From NCBI RefSeq assembly GCF_000826525.2, contig NZ_LN651329.1:92005-156004 (forward strand): DNA of 64,000 nucleotides, in the 5' to 3' direction. Positions 30,577-41,067 of this stretch are shown here, in pieces (position 1 is the stretch's first letter; the number at the start of each line of letters is the position of its first letter). The notes under the pieces were generated by a model. The model saw nothing but the letters and a program-made list of their open reading frames with translations, did no database searches and was not told the origin of the DNA. The DNA is from Mobilicoccus massiliensis. GTDB taxonomy: Bacteria; Actinomycetota; Actinomycetes; Actinomycetales; Dermatophilaceae. The position numbers and the translations under genes are program-made.

Positions 30577-31818
30577 TCACCGCACGGATACGGCAGGTGA
30601 TGCGGTACGGGTCCGTGACCGGCCGCGGCGCCCCTCGCGCCTGGTGAAGATCTCCCGCGGCCGTCGGTGCCCGTTGAGCCAGGCGCCGATCCACGTCGAG
30701 CGGACGAACCCGTCGTACGTCAGCACGAGGATCGCCGTGGTCGCGGCCATCGTGAGGAGGAGCTTCGGCGTCGCCGGCCACGGGAGATCCGTGAACAGCG
30801 CTCCGATGGTGATGAGCAGCGGCAGGTGCAGCAGGTACATCCAGTACGAGGCGTCCGCGAGGTACCGCACCCACCTCCGTTCGGCCCGCAGATGGACGGT
30901 GCACGCACCGAGGAGCCCGTACACCCACGACCATGCCGTGACGGCCGAGACGATCGCCGTCACCGTGTGCCGTTCGGCGGCCGTCACCGTGCTCCATGGC
31001 ACCGCCGGACCGAGCTGACCGGTGAGGACGAGCACTCCGATCGAGCCGGCGACGGCGACGACGAGGTGCGCGCGCCGGCGCCGGGCGATGTCGTCCAGGG
31101 CGTCACCCCGGCGGTGGATCAGCCATCCCGCCGTGAACGCCGACAGGTAGGTGATGAGGCCGACGAGGTCGGGCAGGAGCGTGCGGGGCTCGTCGACCCC
31201 GGCGTACGTCGTTCCCTGCGTCACGACGGTCCAGGCGTAGGGGGCGGCGAGGATCGCCACGGCCCACGGGCCGGTGAGAAGCGCGGTGGCCACGTCGAGG
31301 ACGCGCGTGGCCGGTACGGGCGCGAGGCGGCGCGCCGCCCAGCGCGCGGCGGCGAGCAACAGACAGCACTGGTAGAGCACCCACAGGAACCACAGTTGTC
31401 CGGGAGTGAACAACTGCAGGATCACGGGGACGCCGGGCTCGGGCGGTGGGGGAGCGGTGACGATGCCGTGCGCGGCGGCCCACAACGCGGTGACGATCGC
31501 GAGTGGCAGCACCGCGATCGGCCAGAACGCGAACACCGGCAGCGCGATTCGCACCGTCCGCTCGCGTAGGAACCGTGGCATTCCGCGCCGGGTCGTCACC
31601 AGCCGGCCGAAGAATCCGGCCAGTAGGAGGAACAGCACCATCCGAAAGAGATGGATGACCGAGATCGTCGGCATGGCCCAGGCGGCGGGCGAGGTATCGG
31701 TGATCATCCAGCCCATCCCGGGCACGAACGGCATGAGTGCGTGCAGGACGATGCCCAGCAGAAGGGCGCCGGCGCGCAAGGCGTCGAGTCCGTGGAATCG
31801 GGGTGCGCTCGAGGTCAT
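30577..31818 (-). CDS. Acyltransferase 3 family membrane protein
   Basis: A 413-residue protein with about ten membrane segments, typical of acyltransferase 3 (OafA/YrhL-like) enzymes that transfer acyl groups to sugars or other surface molecules. The N-terminus RFHGLDALRAGALLLGIVLHALMP carries the conserved Arg and His, and RTVRIALPVFAFWPI the second conserved Arg. YWMYLLHLPLL near the C-terminus is a further hallmark. The acceptor is unknown. The ATG is preceded by TACGGT at six bases and lacks a Shine-Dalgarno. It is divergent from the two-component genes at 31928. A basic tail of about 25 residues follows the last helix. Confidence 0.88.
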   Translation of the reverse strand: MTSSAPRFHGLDALRAGALLLGIVLHALMPFVPGMGWMITDTSPAAWAMPTISVIHLFRMVLFLLLAGFFGRLVTTRRGMPRFLRERTVRIALPVFAFWPIAVLPLAIVTALWAAAHGIVTAPPPPEPGVPVILQLFTPGQLWFLWVLYQCCLLLAAARWAARRLAPVPATRVLDVATALLTGPWAVAILAAPYAWTVVTQGTTYAGVDEPRTLLPDLVGLITYLSAFTAGWLIHRRGDALDDIARRRRAHLVVAVAGSIGVLVLTGQLGPAVPWSTVTAAERHTVTAIVSAVTAWSWVYGLLGACTVHLRAERRWVRYLADASYWMYLLHLPLLITIGALFTDLPWPATPKLLLTMAATTAILVLTYDGFVRSTWIGAWLNGHRRPREIFTRREGRRGRSRTRTASPAVSVR

Positions 31819-31824
31819 GTCTCG

Positions 31825-31830
31825 ACCGTA
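31825..31830 (-). promoter_or_regulatory. -10 element TACGGT for leaderless acyltransferase mRNA
   Basis: TACGGT, six bases (CGAGAC), then the ATG of the acyltransferase gene. No ribosome binding site is visible. Confidence 0.4.
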
Positions 31831-31927
31831 GAAACCCGCAGGTCGGCGTCGCGTCCGCCGACCGGTCACACGTGGTGTCCACCGATCGGAGGACACGGGA
31901 CCGGGCTTCTCACGAGAGACTGCGGAC

Positions 31928-33211
31928 ATGGTGCCATCGCTGCGAACCCCTCTGGAGAGGGTGTTCGTCACCCGCGAGGGTGCGTTGGCGGCCGTGCTCG
32001 CGGTCGTCGCCTCGCTGGTCTGCGCGGCCACGCCGGTGATGAGTCCCGGGGTGGCGCCCGTGTGGTTCGCCGCCATCGCGGGCGCCCTCGTGATGTACCG
32101 GTACATGTTCGAGCGCGTCGTTCGCGCCGGTCGACCCGTGCCCGGGCTGCTGTTCGCCGCCCACGTGGTCGTCTGCTTCGCTCTCGTCGCGCTGCATCCG
32201 CTCTACGGGGTCTACGCCTTCACCGGGTACATCGACGCGGCGCGAGTGTCGTCCGGGTGGCGGCAGATGCTCGGAACGCTCGCGATGGCGGGGATTCTCG
32301 CGTTCTCGCAGGTGGGTGGACTGGCGGGCCGGTGGGCGACGTGGCCCGTCTACCTGGTCTTCGTCGTCATCAACGTCGCCATCGCGCTCGTCATGGCGGC
32401 CGTCGAACGGGCGAGGGAGCGCGAGTCACGCGAGCGACTCGCGGCCGCCGAGGATCTTCTTCGCATCGAACGCGAGAACGCGCGCCTGCAGGCGAGTCTC
32501 GCCGACCGCGCTCGAGAGGCCGGCATCCTCGACGAACGGGCTCGGCTGTCGCGCGAGATCCACGACACCGTCGCCCAGGGGCTGGTCGGCATCATCCGCC
32601 AGCTCGACGCGATCGAGGCAGCGGACGGCGAGCGAGGAGTCCGCGTCGAGCGCGCGCGGGAGTCGGCCGTCGAGTGCCTCGCCGAGGCCCGACGCGCGGT
32701 TCGGGCCCTCGCCTCACCACGCCTCGACCGTGACGACCTGCCGGCGGCTCTCGAGCGACTGTCGGAGTCCTGGGCGGGTCAGAACGACGTCGCGACGCAG
32801 GTCGTCGTGGACGGTGTCGCCCGGCCGGGAGCCTGCGACGCCGTCCTGCTGCGGGTCGCCCAGGAGGCGCTCGCGAACGTGTCTCGTCACGCCGCCGCGA
32901 CCCGGGTGGGGGTCACGCTCACCTACCTCGACGCTCCGGACGACGTCGTGCGCCTCGACGTTCGCGACGACGGGCGCGGCTTCGACCCCGGCCACCCGGC
33001 CGACGGGTGTGGGCTCGCCGGCATGCGGCACCGCGTGGAGGCAGCCGGCGGAACCTGTGTGATCGAGGCCGCGCCTGGAGAAGGGTGCACGGTATCGGTC
33101 GAGGTCCCGATGGTCCCGATGACCGAGGCACGCGCAGCGCCCGACGCGGCACGGGCGCGCCTGCTCACCTCGCCGGAGCACGATCGCGTGGGTGTCGGCG
33201 ATGACCGGTGA
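31928..33211 (+). CDS. Sensor histidine kinase, NarL/HisKA_3 type
   Basis: A 427-residue membrane kinase. About 140 N-terminal residues hold four to five hydrophobic segments and no large extracellular loop, so it may sense membrane state. A coiled coil (RARERESRERLAAAEDLL) leads to the HisKA_3 domain with the phospho-accepting His in LSREIHDTVAQGLVGI. The HATPase domain has NVSRHAAATRV (N box) and DDGRGFDP (G1 box). It overlaps the response regulator gene by 11 bases, so the pair is one operon. The stimulus and targets cannot be inferred. The start has no clear ribosome binding site. Confidence 0.92.
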   Translation: MVPSLRTPLERVFVTREGALAAVLAVVASLVCAATPVMSPGVAPVWFAAIAGALVMYRYMFERVVRAGRPVPGLLFAAHVVVCFALVALHPLYGVYAFTGYIDAARVSSGWRQMLGTLAMAGILAFSQVGGLAGRWATWPVYLVFVVINVAIALVMAAVERARERESRERLAAAEDLLRIERENARLQASLADRAREAGILDERARLSREIHDTVAQGLVGIIRQLDAIEAADGERGVRVERARESAVECLAEARRAVRALASPRLDRDDLPAALERLSESWAGQNDVATQVVVDGVARPGACDAVLLRVAQEALANVSRHAAATRVGVTLTYLDAPDDVVRLDVRDDGRGFDPGHPADGCGLAGMRHRVEAAGGTCVIEAAPGEGCTVSVEVPMVPMTEARAAPDAARARLLTSPEHDRVGVGDDR

Positions 33212-33845
33212 GCGCCGCGTGCGAGTCGTCCTCGTCGACGATCACCCCGTCGTCCGCGACGGGCTACGAGGCATGTTCGAGGCCGAACCGGGAGTGGAGG
33301 TCGTCGGCGAGGCGGCCAGTGGCCCGGAGGCGCTCGCGCTCTGCCGGCGTCTGAGGGAAGGGATCGACGTCGTCCTCATGGACCTGCGGATGCCCGGTGG
33401 CGGCGGCGTGGAGGCGATCCGTCGACTCCGGGCGGGCGGCCCGGAACCCCGAGTCCTCGTGCTCACGACATACGACACGGACGACGACATCCGCACCGCA
33501 CTCGAGGCGGGCGCCGACGGTTACCTGCTCAAGGACGCTCGGGGCGCCGAGCTGGTGCGCGCCGTCCGCGACCTCGCCTCGGGGGTCGCGGTGTTCTCGC
33601 CGGACGTCGTGCGCAGTCTCGCGCGTCGTCCGACCGCCGAGGAGCCGTTGGTGTCCCCGCGGGAGCTCGAGGTGCTGCGCGTCATCGCCGGCGGCGGCAC
33701 GAACAAGGCCGCCGCCGACCGATTGTTCGTCAGCGAGGCCACGGTCAAGACCCACCTTCGCCGCGCCTACGCCAAGCTCGGCGTGAGCGACCGCGCCGCA
33801 GCGGTGCGCGTGGCCTTCGAGCGCGGGCTTCTGCCGGGGCGGTGA
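33201..33845 (+). CDS. LuxR/NarL-family response regulator
   Basis: A 214-residue DNA-binding regulator. The receiver domain has the acidic pair in VVLVDDHPVVRDGL, the phosphorylated Asp in VVLMDLRMPGGGG, and the conserved Thr and Lys in VLTTYDT and LLKDARG. The LuxR-type helix-turn-helix is SPRELEVLRVIAGGGTNKAAADRL with VSEATVKTHLRRAYAKLGV. The gene overlaps the kinase gene and is surely its partner. The ATG was preferred over an in-frame GTG nine bases upstream; neither has a good ribosome binding site, in line with coupled translation. Confidence 0.93.
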   Translation: MTGERRVRVVLVDDHPVVRDGLRGMFEAEPGVEVVGEAASGPEALALCRRLREGIDVVLMDLRMPGGGGVEAIRRLRAGGPEPRVLVLTTYDTDDDIRTALEAGADGYLLKDARGAELVRAVRDLASGVAVFSPDVVRSLARRPTAEEPLVSPRELEVLRVIAGGGTNKAAADRLFVSEATVKTHLRRAYAKLGVSDRAAAVRVAFERGLLPGR

Positions 33846-33973
33846 GACGCCCGCGAGCGTGAGACCGATGACCGGCGTCGCTGTCCCCGGTTCGTGATCC
33901 GTGCCCGACCCGTCGTCACGTGGATCGGGCCGTCTCGACGCGGTAGGTCGCGTGGTCTACGGGCGGTCCCGGC

Positions 33974-36361
33974 TCACGTCGCGAGGACGACCTCGGTGAT
34001 CGCCGAGCGCAGGACGTCCGGCAGTTCGAGGGCATCCACGGCGAGCAGGGCGTGGGCCGGCTCGGCGGCCGTGTCGAACGCGCGCATGACGTCGTTCTTG
34101 GCCACGTACGTGATGCGGGCGCGGTCGACGAGGTCGCGCACGCGGGCGCGAACGTCATTGGGTGCGAGCTCGCCGCCACCGACGATCGTGAGCACGACCT
34201 CCTCCTCGGGGCGCACCTCGCCGACGTGAACGCGCACCCCCTGCGTGTCCGGTCGGGAATCGCACCCGCGGCGCTCCCCGGCCACCTCGACGGCGACCTC
34301 GTCGGCCCGATCGAATCCGACGAGGACGACGTCGATGTCGCGGACGTCGGGTACGGACTCGCGCGCGCCGCTCACCGGCCCGATCGTCACCCGCCCCGTG
34401 CCTGCGTCGAAGCGGATCGGGGTGCTCGCCCAGGCGTCGTCGTCCCGATCCTCGTGCAGGTCGAAGGTGCCGTCCGCGCCGGCCACCACGAGGACGTCGA
34501 GATCGGTGGGGTTCTCGACGCCCACCGCGACGTCACCGTGGCCGGCCAACGGCAGGATCGCACCGGCGGGCGCGAACACCGGGACGGCGTCGAGGCGGCG
34601 GTGTGCGACGAACCGGCGTCCGCCGCGGTAACGCAGCCCGGTGTCGAGATCGACCCAATCGCCTTGCGGGAGCCACACGTTCACCGAGGCGAGGCCGGTC
34701 GCTCGATCGGTCGGCGCCGTCACCGGGGCGACGACGAGCTGCGTGCCGAAGGCGTACTCGTTCGGCACCGAATAGGCCTCGGGCTCCCACGGATTGTCGT
34801 GGTACATCGGGCGCGCCAGTGCTTGTCCCGAGACGTTCGCGAGCCGGTTCATCGTGTGCAGGTAGGGGACGAGGCGGTGGCGGCGACGCAGTTCGCGTTC
34901 CATGATCCGCCGCTCGACCTCGCCGAAGCGCCACGGCTCCTTGCTCGCGAACTCGTCGTTCATCGAATGCAGCCGCAGGATCGGTGAGAACACCCCGAAC
35001 TGCACCCAGCGCGTCGTCAGCTCGTCGTCGCGGCCACCGAACATGTGGCCGCCGATGTCGTGACTCCACCAGCCGTACCCGACGTTCGCCGCGGTGGCGG
35101 TGAACTCCGGCTGGAAGTCCAGTGACTCCCACGAGATCACCGTGTCCCCTGAGAACCCCACGGGGTAGCGATGGCTGCCCAGTCCCGCGTACCGCGACAG
35201 GACGAGGCCCCGCCGACCGTCGCGGCTCGAGTCGAGATAGTGCAGATGGTTGAGCATCCACAGCGGGTCGAGTCCGCGGACCCGTGAGAACGGCCCGCTC
35301 TGCCAGTCGATCCACCAGAAGTCGACACCGCCCTCCTCGAGAGGGTGCGCGATCTCCTCCAGGAACGCGCCGAGGAACTCGGGGTCGGCCGCGTCGAACC
35401 GCACGGGGGCCTGCGTGGCCGGGTCGATGTCGAGCCGCCGGGCGAGCCGTTCGTAACCGTCCTCGAAGGCGCGGACCCCGTCGGCGGGGTGGTCGTTGAG
35501 CGTGAGCGCCAGGCCGCGCTCGTGCAACCGCTTCGCGAACGCGGCGGGGTCGGGAAACAGCTCGCGGTTCCACGTCTAGCCGGTCCACCCGCTGCCGTGA
35601 CGAGGATCGACCTCGTCGACGAGGTGCCAGTCCATGTCGAGCACCGCGACCGACAGCGGTACGGCCTCGGCGTCGAAACGATCGAGCAGGCGCTCGTAGC
35701 TCTCGGCCGAGTAGCGGTGGTAGCGGCTCCACCAGTTGCCCAGCGCATAGCGGGGCAGGACCGGCACGGGGCCGGTGAGCTCGTGGAACGCCCGAAGCGC
35801 GTCGGCGTAGTCGCGGCCGTAGGCGAAGACGTAGACGTCGATCGAGCCGGGCTCACGAGAGACCAGGGTGCCGTCGTCGGCGAAGACGAGGGTCATCGAG
35901 TCGTCGACTGCGGTGACGCCGTTGATCGAGCAGATGCCCGGCTCGAGCGCGCAGCGTCCGTCGACCATGTCGAGGGTGCGGGCCGTTCCGCCGAGGTTGC
36001 CCTCGACCGGCTCGCCGTAGCGCCATACCGAGTGGTAGGAACTCACGTTCCCCGCGCACTGTACCGACAGCCCCTCGGGGGTGAACGGCGCATCCGCGGT
36101 GCCGAGGTCGTAGGTGAGGTGGAAGCGAGCCGTGCTCAGGTCGAGCTGCCGCTCGTTCTCGCGCACGGTCATCTCCACCGGGGGAGTGGCACGGCGCAGC
36201 ACGGTCTGCGAGGCCCGGTCCTCGAACGCCCCGCTCGGGCTGTACTCCAGACGCACGAGGCCGTCGGTCAGCACCGAGAAGCGGTGGTGGGCGCCGACCA
36301 CGACGTTCTCGGAGGCGGCGATCGGGGCTGTCGGCAGGCGGAGGTGTGCGGGAAGACTCAC
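33974..36361 (-). pseudogene. GH31 alpha-glucosidase/alpha-xylosidase, broken by an in-frame TAG
   Basis: A full-length glycoside hydrolase 31 gene (796 codons) whose reading frame is interrupted only by TAG at 35576-35578. The frame before the stop ends ...HGSGWTG and resumes without shift as TWNRELFPDPAAFAKRLHER, where relatives have GWTGYTWNRELFPDP; TAG therefore replaces a conserved Tyr codon (one base from TAC or TAT). Everything else is intact: nucleophile Asp in DFWWIDWQSG, acid/base Asp in WWSHDIGGHMFGG, and C-terminal beta domains. The GTG start has AGGA upstream. The product would end after about 261 residues, before the active site. Recent inactivation, a sequencing error or read-through are all possible. 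It converges with the response regulator gene. Confidence 0.88.
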
Positions 36362-36426
36362 GCCATCCTGTCTACCCCGAGTCCGGGCGAAGCACACCGG
36401 CACCCGACGACCCGACGACCCGGCGA

Positions 36427-36469
36427 AACAGGCGCTTTCGTCGTCGGACACGCGGTGAAAGCGCCTGTT
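36427..36469. repeat. Inverted repeat of the CAGGCGCTTTC family, copy 2
   Basis: Perfect 13-bp arms AACAGGCGCTTTC (36427-36439) and their inverse (36457-36469) around 17 bases, in the divergent region between the GH31 gene and gatC. The arm core and the following TTTCACC match the element at 15694-15750. Confidence 0.75.
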
Positions 36470-36535
36470 CGAGCGGAGTCGTGGCCGTGGCGGGGTCGGC
36501 GCGGCCGCCTCGTCCGGGTTGTCGGAGGCCGCACC

Positions 36536-36541
36536 TAGACT
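36536..36541 (+). promoter_or_regulatory. -10 element TAGACT for leaderless gatC
   Basis: TAGACT, seven bases, then the gatC ATG; there is no Shine-Dalgarno in the gap. It probably drives gatC-gatA-gatB. Confidence 0.5.
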
Positions 36542-36548
36542 GGTCGGC

Positions 36549-36845
36549 ATGTCGATGATCTCCCGTGACCAGGTGGACCATCTCGCGATGCTCGCCCGCA
36601 TCGACCTCACCGACGAGGAGAGCGAGCGCCTCGCGGGCGACCTGTCGGTGATCCTCGATTCGTTGGCGCAGGTGCGCGAGGCCGCGGCCGAGGACGTGCC
36701 GCCGATGTCGCATCCGCAGCCGCTGGTCAACGTCATGCGGGCCGACGAGGTGCGCCCCGGTCTCACCGCCGAGCAGGCCCTCGCCGGGGCGCCCGCGATC
36801 GAGGATCAGCGGTTCCTCGTGCCGCGCATCCTCTCCGACGACTGA
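36549..36845 (+). CDS. gatC: Aspartyl/glutamyl-tRNA amidotransferase subunit C
   Basis: The 98-residue GatC subunit, which wraps around GatA and stabilises the GatCAB complex. [21 protein letters not shown] is the family N-terminus and the C-terminal part ([26 protein letters not shown]) is conserved. The complex amidates Glu-tRNA(Gln), and Asp-tRNA(Asn) where present, in the cytosol. The ATG fits the family start and the leaderless promoter. It begins the operon; gatA follows after 73 bp. Confidence 0.95.
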   Translation: MSMISRDQVDHLAMLARIDLTDEESERLAGDLSVILDSLAQVREAAAEDVPPMSHPQPLVNVMRADEVRPGLTAEQALAGAPAIEDQRFLVPRILSDD

Positions 36846-36918
36846 CGCACTCTTCCCGCCCGATCCGTCGCTCCACCCCGTGCCCGCCCCGCTGCCCCAT
36901 CCGTCGACAAGGACTCCC

Positions 36919-38448
36919 GTGCCCGACTCACTCGACACCGACCTCACCCGGGCGAACGCCGCCGACCTCGCCACCGCGCTCGCCGACGGGCGCATCACCT
37001 CGGTCGACCTCACCCGCGCGCACCTCGACCGCATCGAGGCGACCGATCCGGTGGTGCACGCCTACCTCGCCGTCGACGCCGAGGGAGCCCTCGCGACCGC
37101 CGCCGAGGTCGACGCCGCCCGTGCGGCCGGAGAGAACCTCCCGCCCCTGGCCGGGGTGCCGATCGCGGTCAAGGACGTCGCCTGTACGAAGGGACTCGTC
37201 ACGACCGCGGGGTCGAAGATGCTCGACGGGTGGGTGCCGCCCTACGACGCCACGATCGTCGAACGGCTGCGCGCGGCACGCATGCCCATCCTCGGCAAGA
37301 CCAACATGGACGAGTTCGCGATGGGCTCCTCCACCGAGCACTCCGCCTACGGCAGCACCCACAATCCCTGGAACCTCGACCGCACTCCCGGTGGATCCGG
37401 CGGCGGGTCGTCGGCGGCGCTCGCCGCGTTCTCGGCGCCGTTGGCGGTGGGCTCCGACACCGGTGGCTCGATCCGGCAGCCCGCGGCCTTCACCGGCACC
37501 GTCGGGTGCAAGCCCACCTACGGCGCAGTGTCGCGCTCCGGGGTCATCGCGCTCGCGAGCAGCCTCGACCAGATCGGTCCGTGCGGCCGCACGGTGCTCG
37601 ACACCGCCCTGCTCCACGAGGTCCTCGCGGGCTACGACCCCAAGGACTCGACCTCGCTCGACGTCCCGGTTCCTCCGGTGGTCGATGCCGCCCGCCGCGC
37701 CGACGTCTCGGGCATGAGGATCGGTGTCGTCCGTGACCTGCTCGGCGAGGGCCTCGCCCCCGGCGTGCGGGCCCGGTTCACCGAGTCCCTCGACCACCTG
37801 CGGGCAGCCGGTGCCGAGATCGTCGAGGTCGACTGCCCGAGCTTCGCCCACGCCGTCGCCGCCTACTACCTCATCCTCCCGGCCGAGGCAAGCAGCAACC
37901 TCGCCCGGTACGACGCGATGCGGTACGGGCAGCGGGTCGAGGCGCCCAGCACCGAACGCACGATGGCCGCGAGCCGCGCCGCCGGGTTCGGTGACGAGGT
38001 CAAACGCCGCATCATCCTCGGCACCTACGCGCTGTCCTCCGGCTACTACGACGCCTGGTACGGCCAGGCCCAGAAGGTGCGTACCCTCATCGCACGCGAC
38101 TTCGAGCGCGCGTTCGAGCAGGCGGACGTCCTCGTCTCGCCCACCGCGCCCACCACGGCGTTCCCGCTGGGGGAGAAGTCCGACGACCCGCTGGCGATGT
38201 ATCTCGCCGACATCACGACGATCCCGGCCAACCTCGCCGGTCTGCCGGGGCTCTCGGTGCCCGACGGTCTCGCCGAGGACGACCTGCCGAGCGGCTTTCA
38301 GATCTACGCGCCGGCAATGGCCGACGACCGTCTCTACGCCGTGGGTGCCGCACTCGAGCGACGCCTTCACGAGCAGTGGGGCGGCAGCCTGCTCGACCGA
38401 ATCCCTGCCCTCGCGGGCGACGCGACGACCACGGAGGCCGGCCGATGA
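36919..38448 (+). CDS. gatA: Aspartyl/glutamyl-tRNA amidotransferase subunit A
   Basis: The 509-residue glutaminase subunit of GatCAB; it releases ammonia from glutamine for GatB. The amidase signature triad is visible: Lys in [12 protein letters not shown], cis-Ser in [14 protein letters not shown] and the nucleophilic Ser in the same block. [16 protein letters not shown] is the Gly/Ser-rich amidase motif. The GTG at 36919 was chosen because AAGGA lies five bases upstream; an in-frame GTG 39 bases earlier has no such site. The stop overlaps the gatB ATG. Confidence 0.96.
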   Translation: MPDSLDTDLTRANAADLATALADGRITSVDLTRAHLDRIEATDPVVHAYLAVDAEGALATAAEVDAARAAGENLPPLAGVPIAVKDVACTKGLVTTAGSKMLDGWVPPYDATIVERLRAARMPILGKTNMDEFAMGSSTEHSAYGSTHNPWNLDRTPGGSGGGSSAALAAFSAPLAVGSDTGGSIRQPAAFTGTVGCKPTYGAVSRSGVIALASSLDQIGPCGRTVLDTALLHEVLAGYDPKDSTSLDVPVPPVVDAARRADVSGMRIGVVRDLLGEGLAPGVRARFTESLDHLRAAGAEIVEVDCPSFAHAVAAYYLILPAEASSNLARYDAMRYGQRVEAPSTERTMAASRAAGFGDEVKRRIILGTYALSSGYYDAWYGQAQKVRTLIARDFERAFEQADVLVSPTAPTTAFPLGEKSDDPLAMYLADITTIPANLAGLPGLSVPDGLAEDDLPSGFQIYAPAMADDRLYAVGAALERRLHEQWGGSLLDRIPALAGDATTTEAGR

Positions 38449-40007
38449 CCGCGACCGATCGCACGTACGACGACATCGAGCCCCTCGACCTCGACGAGGC
38501 CCTCGCGGCGTACGACCCCGTCATGGGGCTGGAGGTGCACGTCGAGCTGTCGACGGCCTCGAAGATGTTCTGCGGCTGCTCCACGGAGTTCGGCGCGCCG
38601 CCCAACACCCACGTCTGCCCGGTGTGCCTCGGCCTGCCCGGCGCGCTGCCCGTGGTCAACTCCGCGGCGGTCGACTCGGCGATCCGCATCGGGCTGGCGC
38701 TCGACTGCGAGGTGGCGCCGTACTCGCGGTTCGCGCGCAAGAACTACTTCTATCCCGACATGACGAAGAACTTCCAGACCTCCCAGTACGACGAGCCGAT
38801 CGTGCACGACGGTCACCTCGACGTCGAGCTCGAGGACGGCACCACCTTTCGGGTCGAGATCGAGCGCGCGCACATGGAGGAGGACGCCGGCAAGCTCACG
38901 CACGTGGCGAGCGGCGGCGGCAGCAGTCGCATCTCGGGTGCGGCGCACTCTCTCATCGACTACAACCGGGCGGGCATCCCGCTCATCGAGATCGTCACCA
39001 AGCCCATCGTCGGCGCGGGGGAGCGAGCGCCGGAGGTGGCCCGCGCCTACGTCGCCGCGCTCCGCGAGATCATGCGCGCCCTCGACGTGAGCGACGCCCG
39101 GATGGAGCAGGGTTCGCTGCGGTGCGACGTCAACCTCTCCCTTCGCGCCCGTCAGGGCGAGCCGACGAGTGCCGAGCAGCTCGCTGTCCCGCTCGGCACC
39201 CGCACCGAGACCAAGAACGTCAACTCCCTGCGCAGCGTCGAGGCGGCCGCCACGTACGAGATCCGCCGCCAGGCCGCGATCCTCGACGCGGGCGGCGCGG
39301 TGCTCCAGGAGACCCGTCACTGGCACGAGGACTCCGGTGAGACGACGTCGGGCCGTCCCAAGTCCGACGCGGACGACTACCGCTACTTCCCCGAGCCCGA
39401 CCTCGTCCCCGTCGCCCCGAGCTCCGAGCGCATCGAGGAGCTGCGGGCCACCCTGCCCGAGCCGCCCTCGGCGCGGCGGCGCCGGCTCCAGGGCGAGTGG
39501 GGGTACTCCGACCTCGAGATGCGCGACGTCCTCGGCTCCGGCGCGCTCGAGCTCATCGCCGCCACCGTCGAGGCCGGGGCCACGCCGGCCGCGGCGAAGA
39601 AGTGGTGGCTCGGTGAACTCGCCCGCCGCGCCAGGTCCGACGGGCTCGAGCTCACCGAGCTCGACGTCGAGCCTGCGCACATCGCCGAGCTCGATGAGCT
39701 CGTCCGTAGTGGCCGGCTCACCGACGCGATGGCCCGCCAAGCGCTCGACGGTGTCCTCGCCGGAGAGGGAACTCCGACGCAGGTCGCCGACGCCCGAGGT
39801 CTCGCGGTGGTCTCCGACGACGGCGCCCTCCAGCAGGCCGTCGACGCCGTCATCGCCCGCAACGACGCGATCGCCGAGAAGGTGCGCGGCGGCAAGGTCC
39901 AGGCCGCGGGCGCCCTCATCGGTCAGGTGATGAAGGAGATGAAGGGCCAGGCCGACGCGGCCAAGGTGCGTCAGCTCATCCTCGCCACCCTCGGCGTCGA
40001 CGGCTGA
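38445..40007 (+). CDS. gatB: Aspartyl/glutamyl-tRNA amidotransferase subunit B
   Basis: The 520-residue tRNA-binding kinase/transamidase subunit of Gat[23 protein letters not shown] contains the first zinc Cys pair, with the second in [44 protein letters not shown] and [17 protein letters not shown] are catalytic-cradle signatures. The C-terminal YqeY-like tail domain ([18 protein letters not shown]) is complete. The ATG overlaps the gatA stop. Presence of this complex beside a GlnRS gene is discussed as a finding. Confidence 0.97.
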   Translation: MTATDRTYDDIEPLDLDEALAAYDPVMGLEVHVELSTASKMFCGCSTEFGAPPNTHVCPVCLGLPGALPVVNSAAVDSAIRIGLALDCEVAPYSRFARKNYFYPDMTKNFQTSQYDEPIVHDGHLDVELEDGTTFRVEIERAHMEEDAGKLTHVASGGGSSRISGAAHSLIDYNRAGIPLIEIVTKPIVGAGERAPEVARAYVAALREIMRALDVSDARMEQGSLRCDVNLSLRARQGEPTSAEQLAVPLGTRTETKNVNSLRSVEAAATYEIRRQAAILDAGGAVLQETRHWHEDSGETTSGRPKSDADDYRYFPEPDLVPVAPSSERIEELRATLPEPPSARRRRLQGEWGYSDLEMRDVLGSGALELIAATVEAGATPAAAKKWWLGELARRARSDGLELTELDVEPAHIAELDELVRSGRLTDAMARQALDGVLAGEGTPTQVADARGLAVVSDDGALQQAVDAVIARNDAIAEKVRGGKVQAAGALIGQVMKEMKGQADAAKVRQLILATLGVDG

Positions 40008-40011
40008 CGGC

Positions 40012-40977
40012 GTGGCCCGCGACCCCCGGGCGGCCGGGAGCCCGCGCGGCCGGCGGTCGTCGCGGTCGTCCTCGGGGTCCGAGACAGTGCCGACGGCGGC
40101 TCCGCCCCGAGCACCACTGGTGGGTGCCGTGTTGGTGCTGGTCGCGGCGGCGTTGTGGGGGCTCCTCGGCATCTTCGGCACCTACGCCCAGCGCGCCGGC
40201 CTGAGCCCGTACGACGTCGCCTGGTGGCGGGCCGCCTCCGGGGCCGTCCTCTTCGGGGTTCACGCCTTCGTCGTCTCGGCCCGGTTCCCCCGGGGCCGAG
40301 ATCTCGCCGTCACCGCCCTGTTCGGTCTGGTCTCGGGAGCGGTGTTCTACGGCGCGTATCAGGTGGCCGTCGCGGCCGGGGGAGCGAGCCTCGCGAGCGT
40401 GCTGCTCTACACGGCACCGGCGTTCGTCGCCATGCTCAGCGTGCCGGTGTTGCGCGAACGGCTCGGCCCGGTGGAGGTCGTCGCGGTCGTCGCCTCGGTG
40501 GTCGGCGTGGGGCTCGTCGCCCTCGGTGGCGGCGCAGGGGTGACCGTCTCGGTCCTCTCCGTCGGGGCCGGGCTGCTCGCGGGCTTCACGTACTCGCTGT
40601 ACTACCTCTACGGTCGCGCGTTCTACCAGCGGTATCACCCTTCGGCGTGCCTCGCCGTCGCGCTCGGAGTGGCCGTCGTCGCGCTCACGCCCCTCGCAAG
40701 CCCCGCGGTGTACTCGCCCGACGCCCTCGCTCGGGCGTGGCCGGCGGTCGCGGGCGTCGGGGTGTTGAGCACCTACGTCGCCTACCTCTGCCACAGTGCC
40801 GGGCTCCAGCGACTCGCCGCCACCCGCGCCTCGGTCATCGCGACGATCGAGCCGGTCGTCGCCGGTGTCCTCGCCTCGCTGCTGCTCGCCGAACGCCCCG
40901 CGGCGCTGGCGGTGCTCGGCGGTGTCGTCGTGCTCGCCGCGGCCGTGGGGCTCGCGTTGACGCCCCGGCGAGCCTGA
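40012..40977 (+). CDS. EamA/DMT-family transporter
   Basis: A 321-residue inner-membrane protein with two EamA repeats and about ten membrane segments, starting with LVGAVLVLVAAALWGLLGIF and the second repeat at VLSVGAGLLAGFTYSLYYLYGR. Members export amino acids, metabolites or drugs; the substrate is not inferable. The conserved C-terminal segment ASVIATIEPVVAGVLASLLLAE is typical. The GTG start lies four bases after the gatB stop; an alternative GTG at 40087 would remove a 25-residue basic leader. Close spacing suggests read-through from gatB, although the functions are unrelated. Confidence 0.87.
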   Translation: MARDPRAAGSPRGRRSSRSSSGSETVPTAAPPRAPLVGAVLVLVAAALWGLLGIFGTYAQRAGLSPYDVAWWRAASGAVLFGVHAFVVSARFPRGRDLAVTALFGLVSGAVFYGAYQVAVAAGGASLASVLLYTAPAFVAMLSVPVLRERLGPVEVVAVVASVVGVGLVALGGGAGVTVSVLSVGAGLLAGFTYSLYYLYGRAFYQRYHPSACLAVALGVAVVALTPLASPAVYSPDALARAWPAVAGVGVLSTYVAYLCHSAGLQRLAATRASVIATIEPVVAGVLASLLLAERPAALAVLGGVVVLAAAVGLALTPRRA

Positions 40978-41055
40978 GGGGAACCCTCCGCCCGGCTCGT
41001 CATCGACTCGCCGGATGCCGGCCGGGCTGTGTCGCACGGCCGCTCGGGGTCGGGG

Positions 41056-41061
41056 CATGCT
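41056..41061 (+). promoter_or_regulatory. -10-like CATGCT before the leaderless sixA-like gene
   Basis: CATGCT, six bases (GGGCCC), then ATG. It is a weak -10 by sequence, but its placement is the same as for the other leaderless genes here. Confidence 0.3.
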
Positions 41062-41067
41062 GGGCCC

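Noticed and set aside
35576..35578. Pyrrolysine or other recoding of TAG in the GH31 gene
   Set aside because: No Pyl genes or recoding element are seen, and the motif position is a plain conserved Tyr; a point mutation or an error is simpler.
36880..36918. Earlier GTG start for gatA
   Set aside because: No ribosome binding site before it, while the GTG at 36919 has AAGGA five bases upstream and gives the usual N-terminal length.
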